A stretch of 64,000 bases of DNA. Origin: Pedobacter montanisoli (lineage in GTDB: Bacteria > Bacteroidota > Bacteroidia > Sphingobacteriales > Sphingobacteriaceae). This document shows positions 1 to 8,068 of the stretch, in pieces. The position numbers were made by a program, and so were the translations under genes. Where the stretch lies: positions 806,001 through 870,000 of the forward strand of contig NZ_JALGBH010000001.1 in NCBI RefSeq assembly GCF_022809115.1, written 5' to 3'. Positions within the stretch are counted from its first letter, which is position 1. Each line of letters opens with the position of its first letter. The notes beneath the pieces were generated by a model. It was not told where the DNA came from. It did no database searches and saw nothing but the letters and a program-made list of their open reading frames with translations.

Positions 1-2
1 TA

Positions 3-764
3 AACAAGCAAGGTAAAAATGCACCATTAAAAAATGTATTGGATATTATGCCAATGGAACGAGATACCATTGAATTTGCCGCCAATACCAGTGGCGATTG
101 GTTCTTCCATTGCCATATATTGTACCATATGATGAGTGGTATGGGCAGAATTTTCAGTTATGAGAACTCACCTAAAAATCCGGAGATACCTGACCCTAAA
201 TACGCCCAACGTAAATTGTATGCAGACGATAGGATGTTTCATTTTATGGCAGAGAATGATTTTGCAAGCAATGGAAATGACGGTATGGCCATGCTGGCTA
301 ATACCCGCTGGAATTTGACAACAGAATGGCGTTTAGGCTATAACAATATGCATGGCTATGAAGTTGAAACACATTTTGGAAGATATGTTGACCGCATGCA
401 ATGGTTTATGCCTTTCATAGGGTTCGACTGGAGATACCGTAAAATGGGTAAAGATGAGCACGAAAAGAATATTTTCGGACAAAAGAATACCAAAGACAGC
501 CGGGCAATGTTTAGTGCTGGTTTTACTTACCTGCTGCCTATGCTTATACAGGCGCAGGCAGAAGTTTACCATGACGGAACACTAAGATTGCAGTTTATGA
601 GAGAAGATATCCCAGTTTCAAAAAGATTAAGAGCAAGCATGATGTGGAATACAGATAAGGAGTATATGGGCGGATTAAAATTTATTGCTACCAGGAATTT
701 GGCCATATCTTCGCATTATGACAGCGATATGGGCTTTGGAGCAGGAATCACCTTAAGTTATTAA
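3..764 (+). CDS. Multicopper oxidase, C-terminal part (cut by window edge)
   Basis: The frame is open to the left edge, so the N-terminal cupredoxin domains are outside the window. Early in the visible part is the motif HCHILYHMMSGM, the classic HCHxxxHxxxxM signature that supplies type 1 and type 3 copper ligands in the last cupredoxin domain. In a typical laccase or CopA the protein ends soon after this motif. Here about 190 more residues follow, with alternating hydrophobic and aromatic residues and a terminal ITLSY, which looks like beta-strand outer-membrane or CopB-like sequence. The likely role is periplasmic or outer-membrane copper oxidation and resistance. The oxidase call is firm from the motif; the nature of the tail is inference. 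Confidence 0.85.
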   Translation, partial: NKQGKNAPLKNVLDIMPMERDTIEFAANTSGDWFFHCHILYHMMSGMGRIFSYENSPKNPEIPDPKYAQRKLYADDRMFHFMAENDFASNGNDGMAMLANTRWNLTTEWRLGYNNMHGYEVETHFGRYVDRMQWFMPFIGFDWRYRKMGKDEHEKNIFGQKNTKDSRAMFSAGFTYLLPMLIQAQAEVYHDGTLRLQFMREDIPVSKRLRASMMWNTDKEYMGGLKFIATRNLAISSHYDSDMGFGAGITLSY

Positions 765-792
765 TTCTTACCAGACTTGGAAGCGAAAAAAA

Positions 793-1257
793 CTAATGTT
801 TTCGCTTATAAGGAAAGGTTATTTTTAGCGTTTTTCCATTATTATCAGGCCCTTCAATCCAGGCCAGTAAAGATTCTTTTCCTTGATCTTGGTAACAGAT
901 TTTTTGAGGAAAATCGTGGGCTTTATTTTCAAAAGAGAAAGTCTTCTGGACAAAAGACACCAGTTTAAAATTGGTGCTGCCCTCGTTACCAGCTTCATAT
1001 CCGGTAACACACAGATGCCATATGTTATTAATTTTTTTCAATATCATGGACTCGGTTAATTTACCTTCATTTTTATAGTTATATTGATAAGATTCTCCAA
1101 TTAAGCTATCACCCTGTATTTTCCAATTTTCAAGAACTTTTCCTTTTTTATTTTCGAGCTTCCATGAACCTATTAGAAACTTAAAATCATTGGTTTTTTG
1201 AGCTATGCAGTTAATAGCGCAAAAACAGATCACAAAGAATAAAACCAGTCTTTTCAT
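793..1257 (-). CDS. Secreted DUF6265-like protein
   Basis: This is a 154-residue protein with a clear signal peptide (hydrophobic residues 4-18, cleavage after CIAQ). The mature part opens with FKFLIGSWKLENKKG and later has ENWKIQGDSLIGESYQY, a lipocalin-like layout (LIGxW, then WxxxxDxLxGxS) that fits the DUF6265 family of small beta-barrel proteins. The function of that family is not established. It lies 2 bp downstream of the aldehyde dehydrogenase on the same strand, so the two may be cotranscribed. It converges with the copper oxidase gene. The family assignment is from memory of the motif pattern and is moderately sure. Confidence 0.75.
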   Translation of the reverse strand: MKRLVLFFVICFCAINCIAQKTNDFKFLIGSWKLENKKGKVLENWKIQGDSLIGESYQYNYKNEGKLTESMILKKINNIWHLCVTGYEAGNEGSTNFKLVSFVQKTFSFENKAHDFPQKICYQDQGKESLLAWIEGPDNNGKTLKITFPYKRKH

Positions 1258-1259
1258 GC

Positions 1260-2660
1260 TTAAATAATTCTTTTTAATAAGTTCAATATACGTCCTTTTC
1301 CCTCGTAAGGAGGATATACCAGGGAGCTAAAATCAATTTTTGATTGTATAACCACAGCCCTCTCATGAGAAAAACTCTTAAAGCCGAAAAAACCATGACT
1401 GCTGCCAAGCCCACTATGATTTACTCCACCAAAAGGAAGCTTAGGGTTTGCAATATGAATCAGGACGTCGTTTACACATGCACCACCAGAAGAAGTACTG
1501 CGTAAAATATCCTTAATGTTTTTCTTACTTTGGCTAAAGATATACAAGGCCAGAGGCTTTGGCTTTTGGTTAATAATATCAATTGCTTCATTTAAATCCT
1601 TGTAAGTCAGTATAGGTAATACAGGGCCAAATATTTCTTCGGTCATTACGGCTGATTTGGGTGCTACCTGACGAAGAACCACCGGATTAATCACTTGGGC
1701 TTTCTCATCAAATTTCCCTCCCAGATCTATCCGCGCACCTTCTGTTATAGCCTGATCTACAAGGGTCTTTAAACGATTAAAATGAAATTTATTTACAATT
1801 TTGCCATAAGAAGAAGGATTGATTTTCTCATCGCCCATAAAGAACATCTCTTGAACAAAGTCTTTATACAATCCTATAAATTCATCAGCATTTTGTTCAT
1901 GTATCAATACATAATCAGGCGCAATACAGGTTTGCCCGCAATTAACCAATTTACCCCAGGCAATTTTTTGAGCTGCTTTTCTAAGATCGGCAGTAGAATC
2001 AATTATAGCAGGTGACTTACCACCCAATTCAAGTGTTACCGAACTTAAATTTTTAGCTGCGGCCTCCATTACAATTTTTCCTACGCTTGTACTGCCTGTA
2101 AAGAAGATATGATCAAAAGGTAAAGCCAATAGCTGGGTAGCAGTATCTTTATCGCCCTCGATACAGGAAACTTCTTCTTCACAAAAAATACTGCCAATAA
2201 TCTTGCCGATGATATGACTTGTTGCCGGGCTCAGTTCTGAAGGCTTAATAATTGTGCAATTACCGGCGGCAATACTTGAGATTAAGGGAGCCATCACCAA
2301 TTGAAAAGGATAATTCCACGGCGACAAGATCAGGCACACACCCTTAGGTTCATAGTAAATTCTGTTTTTGGCAAAGGGATTACTCAACGTTTTACCCATC
2401 CGTTTAGGATGCATCCAGCTTTTCAGGTTTTTAATGGCAAAATCTATTTCTCCGTTAATTAAAATGACTTCAGTAACTGCCGCCTCAAAAGAACTTTTCC
2501 CTAAATCTTTTCTTAAAGCGTCGTAAATCTGTCTCTCATGCTTCCTGATGCTCTCTTTTAACGTTTTTAGTTTATGTATTCGTTGTAGTGCTGTAGTTTT
2601 TTTGACCGCAGGATGATGCTTTTTTTGCTGCTCAAAAATCAAATTTGCTCTTGAGTTCAT
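1260..2660 (-). CDS. NAD(P)-dependent aldehyde dehydrogenase
   Basis: The 466-residue protein has the full ALDH set: the LILSPWNYPFQL substrate/NAD segment, FFTGSTSVGK for coenzyme binding, the general base in LELGGKSPA (about E211) and the catalytic cysteine in NCGQTCIAPDY (about C245). EEIFGPVLPI and LPFGGVNHSGLG complete the pattern. The short length and C-terminal hydrophobic-basic tail match the class 3 (ALDH3-like) group that oxidises medium and long-chain aldehydes. No signal peptide is seen, so it is cytoplasmic. It is divergent from the FAD-like gene at 2762 and leads a likely two-gene unit with the DUF6265-like gene. The substrate cannot be read from the sequence. Confidence 0.95.
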   Translation of the reverse strand: MNSRANLIFEQQKKHHPAVKKTTALQRIHKLKTLKESIRKHERQIYDALRKDLGKSSFEAAVTEVILINGEIDFAIKNLKSWMHPKRMGKTLSNPFAKNRIYYEPKGVCLILSPWNYPFQLVMAPLISSIAAGNCTIIKPSELSPATSHIIGKIIGSIFCEEEVSCIEGDKDTATQLLALPFDHIFFTGSTSVGKIVMEAAAKNLSSVTLELGGKSPAIIDSTADLRKAAQKIAWGKLVNCGQTCIAPDYVLIHEQNADEFIGLYKDFVQEMFFMGDEKINPSSYGKIVNKFHFNRLKTLVDQAITEGARIDLGGKFDEKAQVINPVVLRQVAPKSAVMTEEIFGPVLPILTYKDLNEAIDIINQKPKPLALYIFSQSKKNIKDILRSTSSGGACVNDVLIHIANPKLPFGGVNHSGLGSSHGFFGFKSFSHERAVVIQSKIDFSSLVYPPYEGKGRILNLLKRII

Positions 2661-2682
2661 GTGGCATTTGATGTGGGCCTTA

Positions 2683-2708
2683 GTTAAATATAGTTAAACC
2701 CGGTTAAT
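2683..2708. promoter_or_regulatory. Three 10-bp-phased GTTAA repeats in divergent promoter gap
   Basis: GTTAA occurs at 2683, 2693 and 2703, exactly 10 bp apart, in the 101-bp gap between the divergent ALDH and FAD-like genes. One helical turn per repeat would place bound protein on one DNA face, as with tandem direct-repeat response-regulator sites. AT-rich sequence makes chance occurrence possible. Confidence 0.35.
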
Positions 2709-2761
2709 TTTTATTAAAAATACATTTAAATGCTGCATCTTGCAACCAAAATAAAGATAAA

Positions 2762-3931
2762 ATGAAAAAACTGTTCGTTTTTACGTTGATTTTGTTTTTC
2801 ACTTTTAAAGTGTTTGCCCAGACCCAAAAAACAGATGTTCTGGTAATTGGTAACAACAACGCCGCTGTATCGGCGGCAATACAAGCTGTTCAGTCTGATG
2901 TAAAAGTTATCTTGCTTTTGCAGGCCGGAGGCTTTGATATTGAACCTGTTGTTAAAGATATTAACTCGGGGATACAGCTTAATTTTGTAAATAAACTGGC
3001 TACTAAAGAGAACTTTAATAAACAAGAGGCTAACGCTGCATTGACTCAAATGACAGACAGCCTGAAAAAATTAACGGTAATCAAAAATGTAAGTTGGATA
3101 AAAGCAGGTAAATCTGGTAATGGCTGGAGCCTTACATTGTCTAATGGACAAAGCATTAAGGCCAAAATTCTAATTAATACAGCCGATATAAAACTTAATA
3201 ATACATTAAAGATTAATGCAGCAGAATCTCAAATTTGGCAACAGGTAGATTATTTAAATAATATTTACAGAACAAGCGTGGCTGGGGGCAAAACAATGAA
3301 TAACAGCAATATAACGCAGGCCTCGCTATATCGCTTTTTAATTCCTCAGCAGGAAAGTTTTTTATGGCTTACAGATAACAGTATGTTAAGCGGACAAGCT
3401 GCTGGAGCTATAGCGGCCTATAGTGCCTTTTTTAATGTAAAATTGTCGCTGGTAGATGTAAAGAAAATACAGGGTGAGCTCATTAAATTTAAATTGAATC
3501 TTATTCCCTTTGCAGATATTCAGACCAGTAATCCCAATTGGGCGGCCATACAAAAAACAGGTGTAATGGGTATAATTAAAGGACAGGTTCAAAATGATCA
3601 GCTTTATTTTATGCCTGAAAAAGAAATTACAACAGAGGAGATAAAGCAGCCGTTAAAAGATCATTTTTACAAAGCTCAGATCTGGTTTGATGATCATACA
3701 AAACCTTCTCTTTCTTTAAATGATGCGCTTGATCTGGTTTGTTATACGGGAAATAAATCAAAAGAAACAACAGAAAAAGAAGTACAAAAGAAGTGGAAAA
3801 CCACATATGCCTTTAAAACAGATTTTGATTTGAATAAAATAGTTACCCGACAGGAATTAGCGGTATTATTGCAAGATTATACTTCTCCGTTTCTGGTAAA
3901 TACCGATAAAGAGGGCAATATTCAGCGCTAA
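2762..3931 (+). CDS. Secreted FAD-dependent oxidoreductase-like protein, degenerate nucleotide site
   Basis: The protein has 389 residues with a signal peptide ending FKVFAQ (residues 1-19). Residues about 23-40 look like a Rossmann beta-alpha-beta start (TDVLVIGNNNAAVSAAIQA), as in the large secreted FAD-dependent oxidoreductase (xanthan-lyase-like) family of Bacteroidota. However, the dinucleotide motif GxGxxG is replaced by GNNNAA, and the protein is shorter than the usual 500-600 residues. A second conserved-looking piece is LTDNSMLSGQAAGAIAAYSAFF, which matches the C-terminal FAD-contact helix of the family (GxAAGxAAA). I infer a family member that may have lost or altered FAD binding. 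The substrate is unknown. Confidence 0.7.
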   Translation: MKKLFVFTLILFFTFKVFAQTQKTDVLVIGNNNAAVSAAIQAVQSDVKVILLLQAGGFDIEPVVKDINSGIQLNFVNKLATKENFNKQEANAALTQMTDSLKKLTVIKNVSWIKAGKSGNGWSLTLSNGQSIKAKILINTADIKLNNTLKINAAESQIWQQVDYLNNIYRTSVAGGKTMNNSNITQASLYRFLIPQQESFLWLTDNSMLSGQAAGAIAAYSAFFNVKLSLVDVKKIQGELIKFKLNLIPFADIQTSNPNWAAIQKTGVMGIIKGQVQNDQLYFMPEKEITTEEIKQPLKDHFYKAQIWFDDHTKPSLSLNDALDLVCYTGNKSKETTEKEVQKKWKTTYAFKTDFDLNKIVTRQELAVLLQDYTSPFLVNTDKEGNIQR

Positions 3932-4024
3932 AATCTTTAAATGTAACATTTGTAAAATCTTAAATGTGTTTAGGTTGGCAGAATGCAATTTTTAAATAAC
4001 TTGCATAAAATAATCCTAAACACG

Positions 4025-6394
4025 ATGAAAAAATATTTATCTCTCTTTTTATTGTTTGGCTCTGCGGTACATGCACAACTTGCACCATTAACCGTAAGCA
4101 AAATTATGCGGGATCCCAAATGGATGGGAACTTCTCCTGAAAATTATACATGGTCTGCCGACAGTAAAACGGTTTATTTTAACTGGAACCCAGAGAACAA
4201 AGATAAAATACAACCTTATAAAGTCAGTATCTCAAATAATAAGATAGATAAAGCCGAAGATAAAGAAGCAGACAAAGCTGCTCCTATAAACTATGTTTAT
4301 AATAAAGATCGTTCTTTAGGTTTATTGGAAAAGGGAGGAGATATCTATCTTTTTAACTTTAAAAGCAATAAAGAAATCCGTTTAACCAATACACTAGACC
4401 GCGAAAACGGAGCCCGGTTTCTATTTAATAACGATGTGGTTTACCAACGCGGAGATAACCTGTTCCTGCAAAATTTAGCTACAGGCGAATTAAAGCAACT
4501 AACCAACTTTGTTAAGGGTAAACCTAACAATCAGCCAATGTCAAGAGTGGTTCCATCACAACAAGATACCTGGTTACGCAATGAACAAATGTCTTTATTT
4601 GATGTGTTGAAAAGCCGGAATGCATCGGGAGCCAACAGGCCAAGATTTGGCGGCAGAGGAGGCGCATTTAACAGCGGAGAACAACGGACTATTAAACCAG
4701 TTTACCTCGAAGATAGTTTCTTGTCGGGCGTAGTAGCAAGCCCTGATGCTCATTATGTAAGTTACCGTCTTATAATCCCGGCAACCAACAATAAAAATAC
4801 AATTGTTCCTAACTATGTAACCGCTTCGGGTTATACCGAAGATATTAACGGACGTACCAAAGTGGGTGAAACCCTTTCTACCTACAAAACATTTTTGTAT
4901 GACGTAATTAGAGATACGCTGTATGCAATAAACACCTCGCAAATACCAGGTATTAAAGACTTGCCTGATTATGTGAAAGATTATCCTAAAGAATTAGAAG
5001 AGCGTACCAAAAAGAACGAAGACCGAAAAGTTAATTTAGGTGTTGCTAACTGGAATGAAACAGGAACTTTTGCCGTAATTACAGCAAGATCTCAGGATAA
5101 TAAAGATTTCTGGATATTAAAACTGGATCCGGCAACTGGTAATGTAAGTTTAATCGACCGACAGCGTGATGAAGCCTGGATTGGTGGTCCGGGTGTAGGG
5201 CGTGACGTACAATGGATCGATAACAACCGCTTTTATTTCCAGAGCGAAGCTACTGGTTACTCGCATTTATATGTTTACAATATTGCTACTGGCGATAAAA
5301 AACAATTGACCTCTGGTAAATGGGAGGTACAACGCGTGCAATTGTCAAAAGATAAAAGCACATTCTATATTTCGGCCAATAGAGAGCATCCGGGCATAAC
5401 TCATTTTTATAAAATGAGCGTAAACGGCGGAGATTTGGTTCAGATTACTTCCATGAAAGGTGGCAATGAGATTACGCTTTCACCTGATGAAAAATGGTTG
5501 GCTATCAATTATTCTTACATGAATAAACCATGGGAACTGTATATACAAGCCAATAAACCAGGCGCTAAGGCAGTACAGGTTACTAAATCAACCTCAACAG
5601 AGTTTGACAGTTATAAATGGCGAGAACCGGTTATGGAGGTGTTCAAAAACCGTTATGGCGCAGATGTTTACGCAAGAGTTTATCCAGCTTCAAATCCTCA
5701 TCCAAATAAACCTGCAGTGGTTTTTGTACATGGTGCGGGTTATCTTCAAAATGTTCACTACTGGTGGAGCCAATACTTTAGAGAATATATGTTTAATAAC
5801 CTGTTAGCCGATAATGGTTATACCGTAATCGACATTGACTATACGGCAAGTTCAGGATATGGAAGAGACCACCGTACAGGTATATACAGACATATGGGAG
5901 GGAAAGACCTTACCGATCAGGCAGATGGCGTTAAACTATTGATTGATAAATATGGGGTTAATCCTAAAAATGTTGGTATTTATGGCGGATCATATGGCGG
6001 TTTCATTACTTTAATGGCTTTATTTAATCAAAACGATGTATTCAGAGCCGGAGCAGCATTGAGATCGGTAACAGATTGGGCACATTATAATCATGGTTAT
6101 ACCGCAAATATTCTGAATGAACCTTACAATGACCCTAATGCTTATAAATTAAGTTCTCCAATCTACTTTGCAGATAAACTAAAGGGAGATTTATTGATGT
6201 TACACGGTATGGTTGATGTAAACGTACATTTCCAGGACATTGTACGTTTGTCGCAAAGATTAATAGAGTTGGGTAAAGATAATTGGGAACTGGCCGTATA
6301 TCCGGTAGAAGACCACGGTTTTGTGGAACCAAGTAGCTGGACAGATGAATATAAACGTATTTTCAAACTATTTGAAACCACATTGAAAAAATAA
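4025..6394 (+). CDS. Prolyl oligopeptidase family S9 peptidase (DPP-IV-like)
   Basis: From the chosen ATG (MKKYLSLFLLFGSAVHAQ) the protein has 789 residues with a signal peptide. An upstream in-frame ATG at 3983 would bury that signal, so 4025 is preferred. Residues about 40-520 form a beta-propeller-like half with repeated strand motifs, and about 530-789 an alpha/beta hydrolase. The triad is visible: Ser in GGSYGG (about S656), Asp in HGMVDVNVHF (about D731) and His in VEDHGF (about H764). The spacing matches DPP-IV. It should cleave dipeptides from peptides in the periplasm or at the cell surface. It stands alone, 93 bp after the FAD-like gene. Confidence 0.93.
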   Translation: MKKYLSLFLLFGSAVHAQLAPLTVSKIMRDPKWMGTSPENYTWSADSKTVYFNWNPENKDKIQPYKVSISNNKIDKAEDKEADKAAPINYVYNKDRSLGLLEKGGDIYLFNFKSNKEIRLTNTLDRENGARFLFNNDVVYQRGDNLFLQNLATGELKQLTNFVKGKPNNQPMSRVVPSQQDTWLRNEQMSLFDVLKSRNASGANRPRFGGRGGAFNSGEQRTIKPVYLEDSFLSGVVASPDAHYVSYRLIIPATNNKNTIVPNYVTASGYTEDINGRTKVGETLSTYKTFLYDVIRDTLYAINTSQIPGIKDLPDYVKDYPKELEERTKKNEDRKVNLGVANWNETGTFAVITARSQDNKDFWILKLDPATGNVSLIDRQRDEAWIGGPGVGRDVQWIDNNRFYFQSEATGYSHLYVYNIATGDKKQLTSGKWEVQRVQLSKDKSTFYISANREHPGITHFYKMSVNGGDLVQITSMKGGNEITLSPDEKWLAINYSYMNKPWELYIQANKPGAKAVQVTKSTSTEFDSYKWREPVMEVFKNRYGADVYARVYPASNPHPNKPAVVFVHGAGYLQNVHYWWSQYFREYMFNNLLADNGYTVIDIDYTASSGYGRDHRTGIYRHMGGKDLTDQADGVKLLIDKYGVNPKNVGIYGGSYGGFITLMALFNQNDVFRAGAALRSVTDWAHYNHGYTANILNEPYNDPNAYKLSSPIYFADKLKGDLLMLHGMVDVNVHFQDIVRLSQRLIELGKDNWELAVYPVEDHGFVEPSSWTDEYKRIFKLFETTLKK

Positions 6395-6414
6395 AATAAT
6401 AACACTCATAGAGG

Positions 6415-6487
6415 GCGTCTAACTAATCGTCATGCTAATCCTGTTTCAGGGTTTTAGAATATAAAATGACGATAGAAGTTTAGACGC
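6415..6487. repeat. Palindromic intergenic element, copy 1 (CGTCA...TGACG type)
   Basis: Nested inverted repeats: GCGTCTAA (6415-6422) with TTAGACGC (6480-6487), then ATCGTCAT (6426-6433) with ATGACGAT (6466-6473), then CCTG-TTT-CAGG at 6440-6450. Its core and ends resemble the element at 52865-52942, so both look like members of one dispersed palindromic family. Being just after the DPP-IV-like stop and before a T-rich run, it may also serve as a terminator. Confidence 0.6.
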
Positions 6488-6706
6488 TTTCTTTTTGCTT
6501 TTCTGCTATACTCCTTTCTCCAATTCTTGTCTTCTTTATATACCCTTTTGTTAACTTTCGTAGTTTACAGTACGTTAAAAAGGAGCTTGAAATAGCGATT
6601 TCCTTCATATTTAAGCCCGAATAGTATTATAAACATAAACTAATTTGTTTTTCTCAACATATAGGTTTTCTCTATAGAAGTATAGTAAATAGTGATTACA
6701 ATCAGC

Positions 6707-6737
6707 TTGTTAGGCATGCTTATTAAGCGTACCTTTG
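6707..6737 (+). promoter_or_regulatory. Bacteroidota-type promoter of the peroxiredoxin operon
   Basis: TACCTTTG at 6730-6737 matches the Bacteroidota -7 consensus TAnnTTTG exactly, and a TTG at 6707-6709 lies about 20 bp upstream in the -33 position. The transcript would start near 6743, giving a leader of about 25 nt before the ATG at 6768. Confidence 0.65.
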
Positions 6738-6767
6738 TGTATCGAAAATTTTAAACATTATAATAAT

Positions 6768-7400
6768 ATGAGTTTAGTAGGTAAAAAATTTCCAAGTATC
6801 GCTGTTGATGCAATGTCTGAAATGGGTGACAATTTAAAGATCAATATCTTTGAAGAAGCAGTAAAAAATAACAGTAAAGTATTGTTATTCTGGTATCCAA
6901 AAGACTTTACTTTTGTATGTCCTACAGAATTACACGCTTTTCAAGCAGCATTACCTGAATTTAAATCAAGAAATACAATTGTTATCGGTGCATCTTGCGA
7001 TAGCAACGAAGTACACTTTGCCTGGTTAAATACACCAAAAGATAATGGTGGTATAGAAGGCGTTACTTATCCTCTTTTAGCTGATACACACAGACAATTA
7101 TCTAACATTTTAGGTATTTTAGATCAGGAAGTTGAGTACGATGAAGAAGGAAATGAAACTTACCATGGTTCAAACGTTTCTTACCGTGCAACATACCTGA
7201 TTGATGAGACAGGAAAAGTTTTCCACGAAAGCGTAAACGATATGCCTGTAGGCAGAAATGTAAAAGAGTACTTACGTTTAATTGATGCTTATGCACACGT
7301 TCAGACTCATGGTGAAGTTTGTCCTGCAAACTGGGAAGAAGGTAAAACAGCGATGAATGCCGATAGAGCTGGTGTTGCTGCTTACTTAAGTGCTAACTAA
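6768..7400 (+). CDS. Typical 2-Cys peroxiredoxin (AhpC/Prx1 family)
   Basis: The 210-residue cytoplasmic protein reduces hydrogen peroxide and organic hydroperoxides. The peroxidatic cysteine lies in FTFVCPTELHAF (about C51) and the resolving cysteine in GEVCPANW (about C185), followed by a C-terminal tail as in Prx1/AhpC. I chose the ATG at 6768 (MSLVGKKFPS) because it starts the family domain directly and the longer reading begins upstream of any fit and would overlap the promoter. Codons are strongly biased to the few A/T-ending forms also used in the SusC gene, which suggests high expression. It heads an operon with a thioredoxin 16 bp downstream and a DUF6952 gene, and the thioredoxin is the natural reductant. 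Confidence 0.96.
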   Translation: MSLVGKKFPSIAVDAMSEMGDNLKINIFEEAVKNNSKVLLFWYPKDFTFVCPTELHAFQAALPEFKSRNTIVIGASCDSNEVHFAWLNTPKDNGGIEGVTYPLLADTHRQLSNILGILDQEVEYDEEGNETYHGSNVSYRATYLIDETGKVFHESVNDMPVGRNVKEYLRLIDAYAHVQTHGEVCPANWEEGKTAMNADRAGVAAYLSAN

Positions 7401-7416
7401 TAAATTAAGGAGTTTT

Positions 7417-7725
7417 ATGTTTTTAGAATTAACAGCTGATAACCTGCAGCAATACGTTGCTGAAAATCAGAAAGTCATGGTTCAATATGCCGCAACATGG
7501 TGTGGTAATTGCAGAATTATGAAACCTAAGTTTAAAAAACTGGCTTCAGAAAATGAAGACGTTGCTTTCTTGATTGTTGATGCTGAGAAATTTCCGGAAT
7601 CAAGAAAACTGGCAAAGGTTGATAATCTGCCTACTTTTGCTGCATTTGAAAATGGTTCTTTGGTAGAGCAGGTGCAGACCAATAAAGCAGAGGTTTTAAC
7701 CCAGCTTTTTGATAAAATAAAATAA
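7417..7725 (+). CDS. Thioredoxin-like protein with CGNC active site
   Basis: The 102-residue thioredoxin-fold protein has the active site WCGNCRIMKP (C29 and C32); the usual proline of CGPC is Asn. The cis-proline is in NLPTFAAF. There is no signal peptide, so it is cytoplasmic. The ATG at 7417 follows TAAGGAG closely and is preferred to a GTG at 7390 that would overlap the peroxiredoxin stop. Its position 16 bp after the peroxiredoxin implies that it recycles that enzyme. The Asn should shift the redox potential relative to standard thioredoxin; this is inference from the role of that position in other family members. Confidence 0.9.
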   Translation: MFLELTADNLQQYVAENQKVMVQYAATWCGNCRIMKPKFKKLASENEDVAFLIVDAEKFPESRKLAKVDNLPTFAAFENGSLVEQVQTNKAEVLTQLFDKIK

Positions 7726-7732
7726 GAAAACC

Positions 7733-7760
7733 AGGGTGCTTCTCATAAGATCTGCACCCT
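7733..7760 (+). other. Intercistronic hairpin in the peroxide operon
   Basis: AGGGTGC (7733-7739) pairs with GCACCCT (7754-7760) around a 14-nt loop, between the thioredoxin stop and the DUF6952 start. It is followed by A-rich rather than T-rich sequence, so it is unlikely to be a terminator; it could act as an RNA processing or stability element. Confidence 0.45.
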
Positions 7761-7774
7761 AAAAATAAACAAAA

Positions 7775-8023
7775 ATGAAAGTTCCAATCATTAGACAATT
7801 GTTCGAGAATGTTGCGCCAGAAAAATTAGAAGCTACATTGGAGGTTCTAGAAGCTTTTTGTGAGTTTAGAGGTGTACATGATTCGGAAGTTGATGTAGCC
7901 GGAGAGCTGATCACAAATATTTGTGGAGCACTAGAGGTACATGGACAGGTTAAAAATGGTGTTGCAGAAAGAGAAGCATTAAATGCGTTTTCGCAAAAAG
8001 TTTTAGGTTCTATAGACAGATAG
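7775..8023 (+). CDS. DUF6952 family small protein
   Basis: This is an 82-residue, acidic, soluble protein (MKVPIIRQLFENVAPEKLEATLEVLE...). I recognise it as DUF6952, a short all-helical family of unknown function that in Bacteroidota sits next to peroxiredoxin and thioredoxin genes. It has two cysteines (FCEFRG and NICGAL). It is third in the peroxide operon, 49 bp after the thioredoxin stop with a hairpin between. The conserved context suggests a part in peroxide defence or redox control, but nothing in the sequence reveals a catalytic activity. A strong bidirectional terminator follows. Confidence 0.8.
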   Translation: MKVPIIRQLFENVAPEKLEATLEVLEAFCEFRGVHDSEVDVAGELITNICGALEVHGQVKNGVAEREALNAFSQKVLGSIDR

Positions 8024-8040
8024 AATTTAGAAGATCAATA

Positions 8041-8067
8041 AAAAAGGGAGCATTTGCTCCCTTTTTT
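8041..8067. terminator. Bidirectional intrinsic terminator
   Basis: AAAAAGGGAGC (8041-8051) pairs with GCTCCCTTTTT (8056-8066) around a 4-nt loop. It separates the convergent DUF6952 and amidase genes, with an A-run on one side and a T-run on the other so that it can work on both strands. Confidence 0.9.
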
Positions 8068-8068
8068 A

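Larger units (their letters stand above)
6395..6767. other. 373-bp intergenic region: stem-loop repeat and peroxiredoxin promoter
   Basis: There is no coding sequence. The left part holds a three-tier stem-loop element (6415-6487) followed by a T-rich stretch; the right end holds the promoter boxes of the peroxiredoxin operon. I see nothing further between about 6500 and 6700. Confidence 0.7.

Noticed and set aside
4595..4942. 115-codon open frame opposite the S9 peptidase
   Set aside because: It lies fully within a confident gene on the other strand and its product resembles no family.
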